Below are positions 8,498 to 15,976 of a stretch of DNA of 19,297 nt, in pieces; position 1 is the first letter of the stretch, and each line of letters opens with the position of its first letter. The notes beneath the pieces were generated by a model. It saw nothing but the letters and a program-made list of their open reading frames with translations, was not told where the DNA came from and did no database searches. Source of the stretch: JAAFIP01 sp043766985. GTDB taxonomy: Bacteria > Pseudomonadota > Gammaproteobacteria > Burkholderiales > Burkholderiaceae_C. The stretch lies in contig JAYUHM010000010.1 in assembly GCA_043766985.1 (NCBI GenBank), forward strand, positions 1 to 19,297. Reading direction: 5' to 3'. The position numbers and the translations under genes were made by a program.

Positions 8498-11217
8498 GTA
8501 GTTTCTCCTTGTGTTTGCTTTGTTGTTTCATTGGCCTTCAGGCGCTCCAGTCCAAAGCGGTGGTAACGAAAACGCGCCACTCCTAAAGTGAACTCAAAAC
8601 CTGCGTGATCGGGTAACACGGCAATGGCGGTCGGCACCGCATCAGGGCTTACACCCTCTGGCAATTGGTGATGGCGTAGCGCCAATTGCTTCACATCCTG
8701 CTTGAACGGACCAGGCAATGGTGGATCGAACGTGAGCAATCGATCTGTAGCGCCCAGACGGGTGGCAATTTTCTGATCACCCTCAGGAAATATGACATCG
8801 CCGAATGCATCCTCATAAGGCAGGGTGTGAAGATTTCCGATGCTGCGCATTGCGCCAATCTCGCCTTCGATCTTTTGACCGTGCTCTTGCCATGGAAGAC
8901 CCAGCTCGTTCTCGATCGCTTGCAGCGCATCCGGGTGTGTAGCGTGTTCAACTAAAAAGCGATTGTCTTGAGGTATCTGGCGACTAGGCAGCGCTTCAAT
9001 CAAACGCTTCGTGGCCTCAACCATGCGCAAGTCGGGATAGACACCACCGCCTTGATGAAAACGCCCCAAACCGTTGCGGGTGCGCTTGAGAAGCGGGGTA
9101 AGGTCATTGCCCGCAGGTGTCAGCACCCACGCGCGCGGCTGGCGAAAGCTCTGGGGTCTTGCTTCATCGGGCCGTGCATGGCGGTGCAGCCGACCAATGC
9201 GCTGTAGCAGCACGTCCATAGGGCATAGGTCGGTGATGAGCAGGTCGGCATCAATGTCCAAGCTTTGCTCCAGCGTTTGCGTGCCGACGATGACGCGGCC
9301 CTTGAAATCGTGGCGCTGTTTGCCAAGCTGGGTTTCCACCGCCTTGTCTAACAATGGGCGGTCTTGCCTACTGTATCGACTATGGTGGACGGTGCTGACC
9401 CCGTTGGCTTTGAATAGCCATTCGCCGCCTTGCGCCATTGCCAGTTGCTCCAGAGCTTTCAGTGTTGCAACGGCTGCGGGTACAGTATTACGCACCACCA
9501 GCACGCGCGCACCTTGCAGCGCAGCCTGCGCTGCAAGCGTGGCAATGCGAACTGGGTCATCCATCGCATCCATTGTTTGCCAACGCACCGATTTGTGGTG
9601 CGGGTTGCCTGCAACTTGTTGCAGATGAACACCCGACGCATTGCGGGAGCTGATTGATGGATAGGGCGCAGCGTACGCATCGTCCAACGAGGGCTGAATA
9701 AACTTCTTTGTATGCCCAATATTGAGATAGCGTACTCGCGCCGTAGCACCCAGCGTGGCTGAAAGCAACATGGCTTGCCCGCCGGCCTTGGTGTGTGCTT
9801 GAAGTAACTTCTCCAACAGCACCGTCATGTAGGCATCTGACGCATGAACCTCGTCTACCACCAGCATGCTGCGGGCTAGCAAGGCATGCCGCATGTGGGC
9901 GTGGCGCACTTTGAGCGCACCAAGCAAGGCCTGGTCGATAGTGCCGACCGCGATGGTGGCGGCCAAAAATCGTTTGGGATTTTCGGCCACCCAGCGTTGG
10001 TGCGCCACTGCGTCAGCGGGATGGTCTGGCCACAGCACTTTGAAATCAGGCAGGCTAATTTTGATCTGATCGTCCGCCGCTTCATAGCCCGGCAAAGCCC
10101 GCACGACCACAGGCGCATCGAGTGGCCATAGGCGGGTGACGAACTCAAGAACCCTTTTGTGCAGTTGCGTTGCGGCGGTGCGGGTAGGCAGTGCAAAGTA
10201 CAAGCTATCGACCTTGCCTGCTTGAAACAACTGGGCAAACCGCCATAGCGCAGCCTCGGTTTTACCGCTACCAGTTTCGGCCTCTAGCACCACGATGTTG
10301 CCCAAAGACAAGTCGGCAGCAGCCAGTTGGATAGGACGTGCCAAAGTCACGTTAAATGCAGTATTAAAGATTGGCGGTTGGCTGCACAAAGCTGTGCGCC
10401 AGAGTCGCACATCTAGACCAATGGCGCGTACCGCGTAGCTAGCACGCGCTGGGGCGGACTTAGTCCTGTCTTCACCGGGCGCTGTGTAGGGGAAAAAACC
10501 CTCGCGAGTGTCAGACCCCAGCCAGTCGGCCAATTGAACCAGACCGGCAAACAGATGCACAAAGGCTGGATGGTCGGGCAAAGGTCGATGGCATGCGGTG
10601 AAGGCAAGGGGGTAACTTTTTTGCAGGCGATCACCCATGCTGGTGATGGTTACCGTAGGGTCGTACAGCACTGCCCCACTTTTATCTAGAACGGGTTTCC
10701 AGATGCTGGCCGTTTGTGCCGCCGGGGTTTCGCCAAGGGGACGACCGTGGTGGCTGATGCTGGCTTGCAATAACTCACACACGGCTTCGTTACCCCACTC
10801 GACTATTTCTGCAATAGGCACGCCGGCCGCATACTGCTCGGCATTTGGCACCCGAGCAGCGACAAGCTCCCAGCCTTCCGGGCCATGCCCAAACGGTGAT
10901 GTGGGCCAATACCCAGGAGGCTGATCAGGTGATTTCCATCCCCTTGACTGAAAGCCAGCGTTAGCTTTGCCAATGTCATGGAGAAAGACCAGCACAGCGA
11001 GTCGCTGAAGGTCGGCACTGTCAAGGTCACGGCAGGCGGTACGCTCCAACGAACGGCGCACTCCATCACATTCAGCCAGCGCCAAGAAGCATGCGGCAAC
11101 ATCCGTCATGTGGTCTAGCAAGGAATGCATCCCTGTCAGTTGCCCCGACGGGTCGCGCGAAAGCTTTCCCCACGCTATAAACGGGCTGGTAGCCGAATCA
11201 TCTAATGGTGCTGACAC
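8494..11217 (-). CDS. cas3: CRISPR effector nuclease-helicase Cas3 (HD + DExH), type I-E
   Basis: 907 aa, the normal size for single-chain I-E Cas3. It is recruited to Cascade R-loops, nicks the displaced strand and unwinds and degrades the target. HD nuclease domain (about 25-240): H36 in DHMTDV, H80-D81 in FLHDIGK, H111, H156-H157 in ISHHGRP and D231 in LADWLGSD. Superfamily 2 helicase: Walker A ETGSGKT (314-320), DEVH (455-458), LLSATLG (484-490), GTQTLEQSLDID (645-656) and QRIGRLHRH (672-680); a Cas3 C-terminal domain follows. All key residues are intact. The start is GTG at 11217 with AAGGCG (11226-11231) upstream. It is the first cas gene of the operon. Confidence 0.97.
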   Translation of the reverse strand: MSAPLDDSATSPFIAWGKLSRDPSGQLTGMHSLLDHMTDVAACFLALAECDGVRRSLERTACRDLDSADLQRLAVLVFLHDIGKANAGFQSRGWKSPDQPPGYWPTSPFGHGPEGWELVAARVPNAEQYAAGVPIAEIVEWGNEAVCELLQASISHHGRPLGETPAAQTASIWKPVLDKSGAVLYDPTVTITSMGDRLQKSYPLAFTACHRPLPDHPAFVHLFAGLVQLADWLGSDTREGFFPYTAPGEDRTKSAPARASYAVRAIGLDVRLWRTALCSQPPIFNTAFNVTLARPIQLAAADLSLGNIVVLEAETGSGKTEAALWRFAQLFQAGKVDSLYFALPTRTAATQLHKRVLEFVTRLWPLDAPVVVRALPGYEAADDQIKISLPDFKVLWPDHPADAVAHQRWVAENPKRFLAATIAVGTIDQALLGALKVRHAHMRHALLARSMLVVDEVHASDAYMTVLLEKLLQAHTKAGGQAMLLSATLGATARVRYLNIGHTKKFIQPSLDDAYAAPYPSISSRNASGVHLQQVAGNPHHKSVRWQTMDAMDDPVRIATLAAQAALQGARVLVVRNTVPAAVATLKALEQLAMAQGGEWLFKANGVSTVHHSRYSRQDRPLLDKAVETQLGKQRHDFKGRVIVGTQTLEQSLDIDADLLITDLCPMDVLLQRIGRLHRHARPDEARPQSFRQPRAWVLTPAGNDLTPLLKRTRNGLGRFHQGGGVYPDLRMVEATKRLIEALPSRQIPQDNRFLVEHATHPDALQAIENELGLPWQEHGQKIEGEIGAMRSIGNLHTLPYEDAFGDVIFPEGDQKIATRLGATDRLLTFDPPLPGPFKQDVKQLALRHHQLPEGVSPDAVPTAIAVLPDHAGFEFTLGVARFRYHRFGLERLKANETTKQTQGETT

Positions 11218-11310
11218 TATTTTTTCGCCTTGATATCTTTTGATATACGTTGAGATTAACGACCCAAAGGCCCACCCGATGAACCACCCACACTTTTGCC
11301 AAAAATATTT
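11218..11310 (-). promoter_or_regulatory. Probable cas operon control region
   Basis: This is the only sizeable gap upstream of the cas genes and should hold the cas3 promoter if one exists. An inverted repeat ATATC-TTTT-GATAT lies at 11233-11246, 16 bases from the cas3 start. A tandem pair of a 12-bp AT-rich unit (CAAAAATATTTT / CAAAAATATTTC) at 11300-11323 overlaps the stop codon of the WYL gene. I did not find a good sigma70 -35/-10 pair. That the region is regulatory is inferred from position, AT content and symmetry. Confidence 0.45.
11233..11246. repeat. Small inverted repeat before cas3 (candidate operator)
   Basis: Five-base arms ATATC and GATAT around a 4-base TTTT centre. The site covers the stretch just upstream of the cas3 ribosome site, so a bound repressor could block transcription or initiation. 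The arms are short and could arise by chance in AT-rich DNA. Confidence 0.3.
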
Positions 11311-11323
11311 TCAAAAATATTTC
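11300..11323. repeat. Tandem 12-bp AT-rich repeat, each unit palindromic
   Basis: Two adjacent 12-bp units identical in 11 of 12 positions; each contains the palindrome AAATATTT, placed one repeat unit (slightly more than one helical turn) apart. They span the last codons and stop of the WYL regulator gene. In GC-rich surroundings this tract stands out and could be a regulator, UP-element or xenogeneic-silencer site for the cas operon. Function is inferred. Confidence 0.45.
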
Positions 11324-12288
11324 TCCCCCATCTTTTTCACCTCTTCCATCACCGCGCTGCGCAGGCTTTGGGGCTCCAGCACTTCGCAGTGGGCGCCGTG
11401 TTTCAGGATGTCCATGATGAGTTCGCGGTGGTCGGTGTAGGGGATTTGCAGGTGGTAGCTGCCGCAGGGCTGGGCGCTGCCGCGTTGGTCGGGGTGCCAC
11501 TGCTCTTGGGCTACCCAGCGGGCGCGCTCGGGGCTAAAACGCAGGGTGGCCCAGGTGACGGGGCCGCCGGAGAATATGCCGTAGCTGCTGTCAAAGGCGG
11601 CTTGCAGGGCGGTGGGGTCTAGCTCTTGGGCGGCGGTGGGTAGCACCTGGGCTTGGGTGATGGCGTCTAATGCAAAGTTGCGCAGGCCGCCGCGCAGGTG
11701 GCACCAGGCATCTACGTACCAGTTTTCGCGGTAATGCACCAGGCGCTGGGGCGACACTTCGCGCTGGGTGCTTTGGCCGTTGTGGCGCGCGGTGTAGGTC
11801 AGGCCCAAGCGCTTGCGCCCCAGCAAGGCGTTGCCCACGGTTTGAAAATGGTCGGGCTTTACGTGCCTGCGGGCCAGGGTAATGATGTGTACGCGGCGCC
11901 GCAGCTCCGCTGCGTCGTTATGGGCGCTGCCCAGCAGGGCGTTCAGGCGTTGCATGAGGGGTTCGATATGCGGGGCCAGCACGCCGCCTGCGTCTAGGCC
12001 CGTTAGCAGGTGCTGCATGGTGAGCAGTGCGTGGATTTCGCTGGGGGAGAACCAAAGCCCAGGTAGCTCGTGGGATTGCCCTGTGTTGGGGGCTGAATTG
12101 TCTAGTGAGTAACCCCCGGTCACCCGGTCATATTCAATGGGTATGTTCATGCGGTTGCGCATGTAATCCAGGTCACGTTTGAGGGTGGAGCGGGAGACTT
12201 CTAGTGAGCTTTGCAGTGCCGCAAAGCTCGCCAGCCTGCGCTGGCGCAGTATGCTTTTGATTTTGTAGATGCGCTCAGTTTGGGTCAT
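11311..12288 (-). CDS. WYL-domain HTH transcriptional regulator beside the cas operon
   Basis: 325 aa. An N-terminal winged helix-turn-helix of the DeoR-like type (1-60, recognition helix near VSRSTLKRDLDYMR, 31-44) is followed by a linker, a WYL domain (about 145-215, with the W-Y-hydrophobic signature in ENWYVDAWC, 188-196) and a C-terminal WCX-like extension (about 245-325). WYL domains are thought to sense nucleic-acid or nucleotide ligands, and such regulators often sit near CRISPR and other defence genes. The gene ends 93 bp before cas3 on the same strand, so it may share a transcript with the operon, control it, or both. Which, and whether it represses or activates, cannot be read from sequence. 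The ATG at 12288 gives the natural HTH N-terminus. Confidence 0.9.
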   Translation of the reverse strand: MTQTERIYKIKSILRQRRLASFAALQSSLEVSRSTLKRDLDYMRNRMNIPIEYDRVTGGYSLDNSAPNTGQSHELPGLWFSPSEIHALLTMQHLLTGLDAGGVLAPHIEPLMQRLNALLGSAHNDAAELRRRVHIITLARRHVKPDHFQTVGNALLGRKRLGLTYTARHNGQSTQREVSPQRLVHYRENWYVDAWCHLRGGLRNFALDAITQAQVLPTAAQELDPTALQAAFDSSYGIFSGGPVTWATLRFSPERARWVAQEQWHPDQRGSAQPCGSYHLQIPYTDHRELIMDILKHGAHCEVLEPQSLRSAVMEEVKKMGEKYF

Positions 12289-12363
12289 GGTTGTATTTTT
12301 GCCTCCCGTTAAACAAGTCTAAATCAGTTTTGGCGTGCCGCCGATCCCTCTACACTTACGGCT
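12289..12363. promoter_or_regulatory. Divergent promoter region between the WYL regulator and the TonB-like gene
   Basis: These 75 bases separate two divergent starts and must serve both. On the plus strand TACACT (about 12351-12356) could be a -10 for the TonB-like gene, but no good -35 sits at normal spacing. I see no clear operator. Confidence 0.35.
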
Positions 12364-13110
12364 ATGCAATCTTGGCAACGATTTACTGTGGTGACGGCGA
12401 GCGTACTGGCGCTGCACGGCGCGGCGCTGTGGGCTGTGCAAGCCTACAACGTGCGTATGGACTTGGTGGACAAGGTGCCAGCGCTGGTCACGCGGATGCT
12501 GGAGCCGCCCAAGCCTGTAGAGGTTAAACCGCCAGAACTTCTGCCTGCGCCATTGCCCGCGCCCCGGCCAGCACCCCCGCCGCCAGAGCCCAAACCCGTC
12601 AAAGCGGCCACGCCGCCTAAAACTGCGCCGGTGCCCAGCCCCGCACCACCGCCCATTGCTGTGCCCGTGGCAGAGGCGCCAACGCCTGCACCCTTGCCGC
12701 TGGCCACCAGCAACCCTAGCCCTGCCCCCAATGCACCCACGGGCAGCGCCACCCCAGCGCCAGCAGCGCCGCCGGTAGCCGCCGCGCAGCCGGCAGCCAA
12801 AGCGCCCACGCCAGCGCCCGCTTTGCAATTACCCACCGCGGACGTAGAACACGCCGACAACCAATACCGCGCGCCCTACCCCAAAATGAGCCAGCGTTTG
12901 GGTGAGGAAGGCCGCGTGCTACTGCGCGTGATGGTGGGCGCAGACGGCAGGCCTACGGGCGCTACCGTGGCCAAAAGCAGTGGCTCTGAGCACCTGGACC
13001 GCGCAGGCATAGACACCGTGATGCGCTGGCGCTTTAAGCCCGGCACCCGCGGCGGCACGCCCGAGGCCATGAGCGTGCTGCAGCCGGTAGACTTCAAGCT
13101 GCCCAGCTAG
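12364..13110 (+). CDS. TonB-family energy-transducer-like protein
   Basis: 248 aa. One N-terminal membrane segment (about 7-28) contains H18, at the place of the functional histidine of TonB. A long periplasmic Pro/Ala-rich spacer follows (about 47-158), then a TonB C-terminal domain (about 165-248) with YPKMSQRLGEEGRV, VGADGRPTG and MRWRFKPG. TonB proteins link inner-membrane proton force (through ExbB/ExbD) to outer-membrane transporters. No exbB, exbD or receptor gene is in the window, so it may be an orphan paralogue serving the envelope; the specific partner is unknown. Its stop shares the four bases CTAG (13107-13110) with the convergent rlmD stop. Confidence 0.88.
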   Translation: MQSWQRFTVVTASVLALHGAALWAVQAYNVRMDLVDKVPALVTRMLEPPKPVEVKPPELLPAPLPAPRPAPPPPEPKPVKAATPPKTAPVPSPAPPPIAVPVAEAPTPAPLPLATSNPSPAPNAPTGSATPAPAAPPVAAAQPAAKAPTPAPALQLPTADVEHADNQYRAPYPKMSQRLGEEGRVLLRVMVGADGRPTGATVAKSSGSEHLDRAGIDTVMRWRFKPGTRGGTPEAMSVLQPVDFKLPS

Positions 13111-14618
13111 GCCACTAAGTCAAACACCGCCATGCTCTCCACATGCGCGGTGTGCGGAAACATATTCACCATGCCCGCCGCCGAACAGCGGTAACCCGCC
13201 TTGTGCACCAGCAGGCCCGCGTCGCGCGCCAGGGTGGCCGGGTTGCAGCTGATGTAGACAATGCGCTTGGGCGGTGTCCAGGTGGCTAGGTCGGCGGCCG
13301 TTGGGGCGGCTTTGCCTTCTTCTACCTCGGGCGCATTGCCCAGGCGCTGTTGGTGCAGGTCGGCCAAGGCTTTGGCCAATGCGAAGGCGCCTTCACGCGG
13401 TGGGTCTACCAGCCATTTGTCGGCTATGCCATCGGCCACCAGCATGGGCCCGGTCATCTCAAACAAGTTACGCGCTACAAAAGTAGTAGCAGCTTGTGCT
13501 ATGTGCTGTTGGGCTGTTGCCCTATTTAGCTCCAAATTATCGGTGGCGCGCACCACCAGGGCGTCGCTGCCTTCAATACCCAATACCTCGCGCGCTTGGC
13601 ATGCCAGCGGCAGGGTAAAGTTACCCAGGCCGCAAAACCAGTCAATCACGCGCTCGTGTTTTTGCACCTCCAGCAGGCGCAGCGCGCGGCTTACCAGCAC
13701 ACGGTTAATCTGCGGGTTGACCTGGGTAAAGTCGGTGGGCTTGAACGGCATGGTGATGCCAAAGTCGGGCAGCGCGTAGCTGAGCAGTTCGCCGCCTTCG
13801 TCCAGCAGCTTCACAGTCTCGGGGCCCTTGGACTGCAGCCACCACTGCACATTTTGCTCAACTGCAAAAGCGCGCAGCTTGGCCAGGTCGCCATCAGTCA
13901 AAGGCTCCAGGTGGCGCAGTACCAGCGCGGTGACGGTGTCGCCACAGGCTAGCTCAATTTGCGGCACCGTCTCGCGCGCGTCCATGCTCTCTATCAGCGC
14001 GCGCAGCGGCAGCAGCATGGCGCTGACATGGGGCACTAAAACGGGACACTGTTTAATGTCGGCCACGTAGCGGCTTTTGCGCTCATGAAAGCCTATCAGC
14101 ACCTCGCCTTTTTTAATCACGTAGCGCACCGACAGCCGTGCGCGGTAGCGGTAGCCCCAGGCAGGCCCGGAGATGGGACGCAGCACCAGGTCGGGCTTGA
14201 CCTTGCCCAAGTGCCATAGCTGGTCTTCCAGGGCGCGGGCTTTCACTGCTACTTGCGCGGCGGCGTCCAGGTGCTGCATTTTGCAGCCACCGCAAGCGCC
14301 CTGGTGCAGGCCAAAATGCGGGCAGCCGGGCGTGACACGCTGGGACGATTCTTGGTGGATGACGGTGACAGTGCCTGCCTCAAAAGTGGCCTTTTTGCGG
14401 TGTACCTGTACGCTGACGGTCTCATACGGCAGCGCGCCTTCGATGAAGACGACTTTGCCGTTGTCTTCGTCTTCCGTCACCCGGTGGGCAATGCCCTGGG
14501 CTTCCAGGTCGAGCGACTCGACATACAGGCGCGGCGGCGGTGGATAGACTTTGACCGTGCCATCTTCGTTGAGCACGGGTGCGGCTGGAACTCCAGATTT
14601 TTTGCGTGAACGGCCCAT
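13107..14618 (-). CDS. rlmD: 23S rRNA (uracil-1939-C5)-methyltransferase RlmD
   Basis: 503 aa; E. coli RlmD is 433 aa. It uses SAM to methylate U1939 of 23S rRNA. A TRAM domain (about 24-88) precedes an iron-sulfur site with C99, C109, C112 (CGGC) and C191. The Rossmann part has DWFCGLGNFTLPLA (326-339) and GIEGSD (348-352), then DPPREG (405-410), the catalytic C458 in ISCNPATLARD and the base E494 in HVES. The open frame continues upstream to 14732, but that part overlaps dut; the ATG at 14618, 4 bp after the dut stop, gives the normal N-terminus MGRSRKK. An extra stretch of about 30 residues (421-450) lies before the catalytic strand. Likely co-transcribed with dut. Confidence 0.95.
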   Translation of the reverse strand: MGRSRKKSGVPAAPVLNEDGTVKVYPPPPRLYVESLDLEAQGIAHRVTEDEDNGKVVFIEGALPYETVSVQVHRKKATFEAGTVTVIHQESSQRVTPGCPHFGLHQGACGGCKMQHLDAAAQVAVKARALEDQLWHLGKVKPDLVLRPISGPAWGYRYRARLSVRYVIKKGEVLIGFHERKSRYVADIKQCPVLVPHVSAMLLPLRALIESMDARETVPQIELACGDTVTALVLRHLEPLTDGDLAKLRAFAVEQNVQWWLQSKGPETVKLLDEGGELLSYALPDFGITMPFKPTDFTQVNPQINRVLVSRALRLLEVQKHERVIDWFCGLGNFTLPLACQAREVLGIEGSDALVVRATDNLELNRATAQQHIAQAATTFVARNLFEMTGPMLVADGIADKWLVDPPREGAFALAKALADLHQQRLGNAPEVEEGKAAPTAADLATWTPPKRIVYISCNPATLARDAGLLVHKAGYRCSAAGMVNMFPHTAHVESMAVFDLVA

Positions 14619-14622
14619 ATGC

Positions 14623-15069
14623 TCAGGCCTTTCCGGTAGAGCCGTAGCCACCTTCGCCGCGCTGCGTGGCGACAAATTCACTGACGATATTGAACTGTGC
14701 CTGCACCACGGGCACGATGACCAACTGCGCAAGGCGCTCCATCGGCTCGATGGTGAAGGCCGTAGGCGAGCGGTTCCACGCGCTGACCATCAGCTGGCCT
14801 TGGTAGTCACTGTCGATCAGCCCCACCAGGTTGCCCAGCACAATACCGTGCTTGTGGCCCATGCCCGAGCGCGGCAAGATGAGGGCGGCGTAACCCGGGT
14901 CATTTAAAAATATGGCCATCCCGGTGGGCACCAGTTGCCAGGCGTTGGGCTGCAAGGTCAGCGGCTCGGCCAGGCAGGCGCGCAGGTCCAGGCCAGCGCT
15001 GCCGGGGGTGGCGTAGGTGGGCAGGTTGTCGGTAAGGCGGGGGTCGAGAATTTTGACGTCAATTTTCAT
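14623..15069 (-). CDS. dut: Deoxyuridine 5'-triphosphate nucleotidohydrolase (dUTPase)
   Basis: 148 aa, standard trimeric dUTPase length. It hydrolyses dUTP to dUMP and pyrophosphate, keeping uracil out of DNA and feeding dTMP synthesis. All five motifs are present: PGSAGLDLRA (22-31), PRSGMG (66-71), GNLVGLIDSDYQG (79-91, catalytic D86), ERLAQLVIV (111-119) and the C-terminal P-loop-like RGEGGYGSTGK (137-147). It lies just upstream of rlmD on the same strand. In E. coli dut directly follows coaBC; here a 2.4-kb bactofilin cassette on the other strand lies between them. Confidence 0.97.
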   Translation of the reverse strand: MKIDVKILDPRLTDNLPTYATPGSAGLDLRACLAEPLTLQPNAWQLVPTGMAIFLNDPGYAALILPRSGMGHKHGIVLGNLVGLIDSDYQGQLMVSAWNRSPTAFTIEPMERLAQLVIVPVVQAQFNIVSEFVATQRGEGGYGSTGKA

Positions 15070-15176
15070 AATTTTTTGCTTTCTTCCAGCCCAATTATCC
15101 CCTGCCCGTTTAAGGTCAAACCCTAGACCCGGCCAGGAGGCGGTTTTCTACATGTAACCCCCCGTAAAATGGGGCT
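15070..15176. promoter_or_regulatory. Divergent region between dut and the bactofilin cassette
   Basis: 107 bp between divergent starts. On the minus strand TTGACC (15114-15119) and GATAAT (15094-15099) resemble -35 and -10 elements for dut, but the 14-bp spacing is short. On the plus strand a strong Shine-Dalgarno AGGAGG (15135-15140) precedes not a gene but an ATG directly followed by TAA (15152-15157), about 20 bp before the first cassette gene. TAAAAT (15164-15169) lies close to that gene's ATG. No assignment is firm. Confidence 0.35.
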
Positions 15177-15491
15177 ATGTCACCAGAAGATATGTTTTTC
15201 ACGCACACCATTGTTGGCTCGGCACTGTCGATCCCGCTGGGTGAGGAGCCGTTGCTGGAAGACTCCTCCATTCAAGGCCTGCATGTGCACATGCGCACTG
15301 GTGGTACGGCGCTCAGCCGGGTGTGGCGCGACTGGTTGACGATTCAAGGGGCCTACCCGTACCCGGGGCGCCCGCGGCGCAGGCCCCTGGGCTTGCGGCT
15401 GTGGCTGGAGCGTTATGCCCTGCTGATTGCGGGCCTGGGCCTTTTATTGGCACTGGCAGCGGCTGTTCTGCTCATTAGCGGCATAAAATAA
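15177..15491 (+). CDS. Small single-pass membrane protein of the bactofilin cassette
   Basis: 104 aa, no family recognised. Residues 1-62 look soluble. A basic patch PGRPRRRPLGLR (63-74) precedes one hydrophobic helix (about 80-101) ending four residues before the C-terminus. By the positive-inside rule the long N-terminal part should be cytoplasmic, giving a tail-anchored layout. It is the first gene of a five-gene same-strand cluster and lies 20 bp before a bactofilin, so an anchor or adaptor for bactofilin filaments is plausible but inferred. The ribosome site before the ATG is poor; the next downstream ATG (codon 6) is an alternative. Confidence 0.7.
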   Translation: MSPEDMFFTHTIVGSALSIPLGEEPLLEDSSIQGLHVHMRTGGTALSRVWRDWLTIQGAYPYPGRPRRRPLGLRLWLERYALLIAGLGLLLALAAAVLLISGIK

Positions 15492-15511
15492 TCGCAAAGC
15501 AACGCACACTT

Positions 15512-15949
15512 ATGGCCTCACCCCAAGACGTCCTCACCATCGACCCGATTGCCATGAACGTGGTAAACCGGGTGGCGTTGGGCTCTCTATTGACTGGTAA
15601 AAACCACTTTAAAGGCGGCCTGTTGGTGCAAGGCGACATTGAGGGCGAACTGGAGGTTCGCGGGCGCCTTATCGTGTGGGCTGGCGCCAAGGTGTCGGGG
15701 CGCATCAAAATTTGGGGTGATTTGTATCTTTTTGGCCAGCTCGGCTCGGCTGAACGGTCAGCCACCATCAACTTGACGGAGTGCCTGGGCACCGCCTACA
15801 TTGCCAGCACCGGCGTGTCTGACGGCACATTGTTGGCGCACCGTATCCGCATGTACGAAGGGGCCCAGTTGCACGGCCCGTTTAAAACCCTTAAAACAAC
15901 CAGCCAGTTGCCTGAACTCCATGAGTTGGCATCCACTTCCACCAGTTAA
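15512..15949 (+). CDS. Bactofilin-family polymer-forming protein (first of three)
   Basis: 145 aa. The central part (about 22-125) is a short-period beta-helix of the bactofilin type: LLVQGDIEGELEVRGRLIVW followed by GAKVSGRIKIWGDLYLFGQL, and later MYEGAQLHGPF. Bactofilins polymerise without nucleotide into membrane-associated filaments that place envelope enzymes or chromosome factors. The flanking tails are short and Ser/Thr-rich at the C-terminus. It diverges from the canonical pattern of the third bactofilin here, so it is probably a separate subunit rather than a recent duplicate. No strong ribosome site is seen before the ATG at 15512; M15 is an alternative start. Confidence 0.8.
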   Translation: MASPQDVLTIDPIAMNVVNRVALGSLLTGKNHFKGGLLVQGDIEGELEVRGRLIVWAGAKVSGRIKIWGDLYLFGQLGSAERSATINLTECLGTAYIASTGVSDGTLLAHRIRMYEGAQLHGPFKTLKTTSQLPELHELASTSTS

Positions 15950-15976
15950 CCCACTGCAACCGCTTGCGGAGACTTT

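Noticed and set aside
9074..9628. 184-aa plus-strand open frame within cas3
   Set aside because: Antisense shadow of the Cas3 helicase domain with Ser/Arg/Cys-rich low-complexity translation.
12319..12860. Minus-strand Gly/Arg- or Gly/Ala-rich open frames opposite the TonB-like gene
   Set aside because: Shadows of the GC-rich proline spacer; composition typical of the antisense of Pro/Ala codons.
14619..14732. Upstream in-frame extension of rlmD
   Set aside because: It overlaps dut out of frame, is unlike RlmD, and the ATG at 14618 just after the dut stop gives the normal N-terminus.
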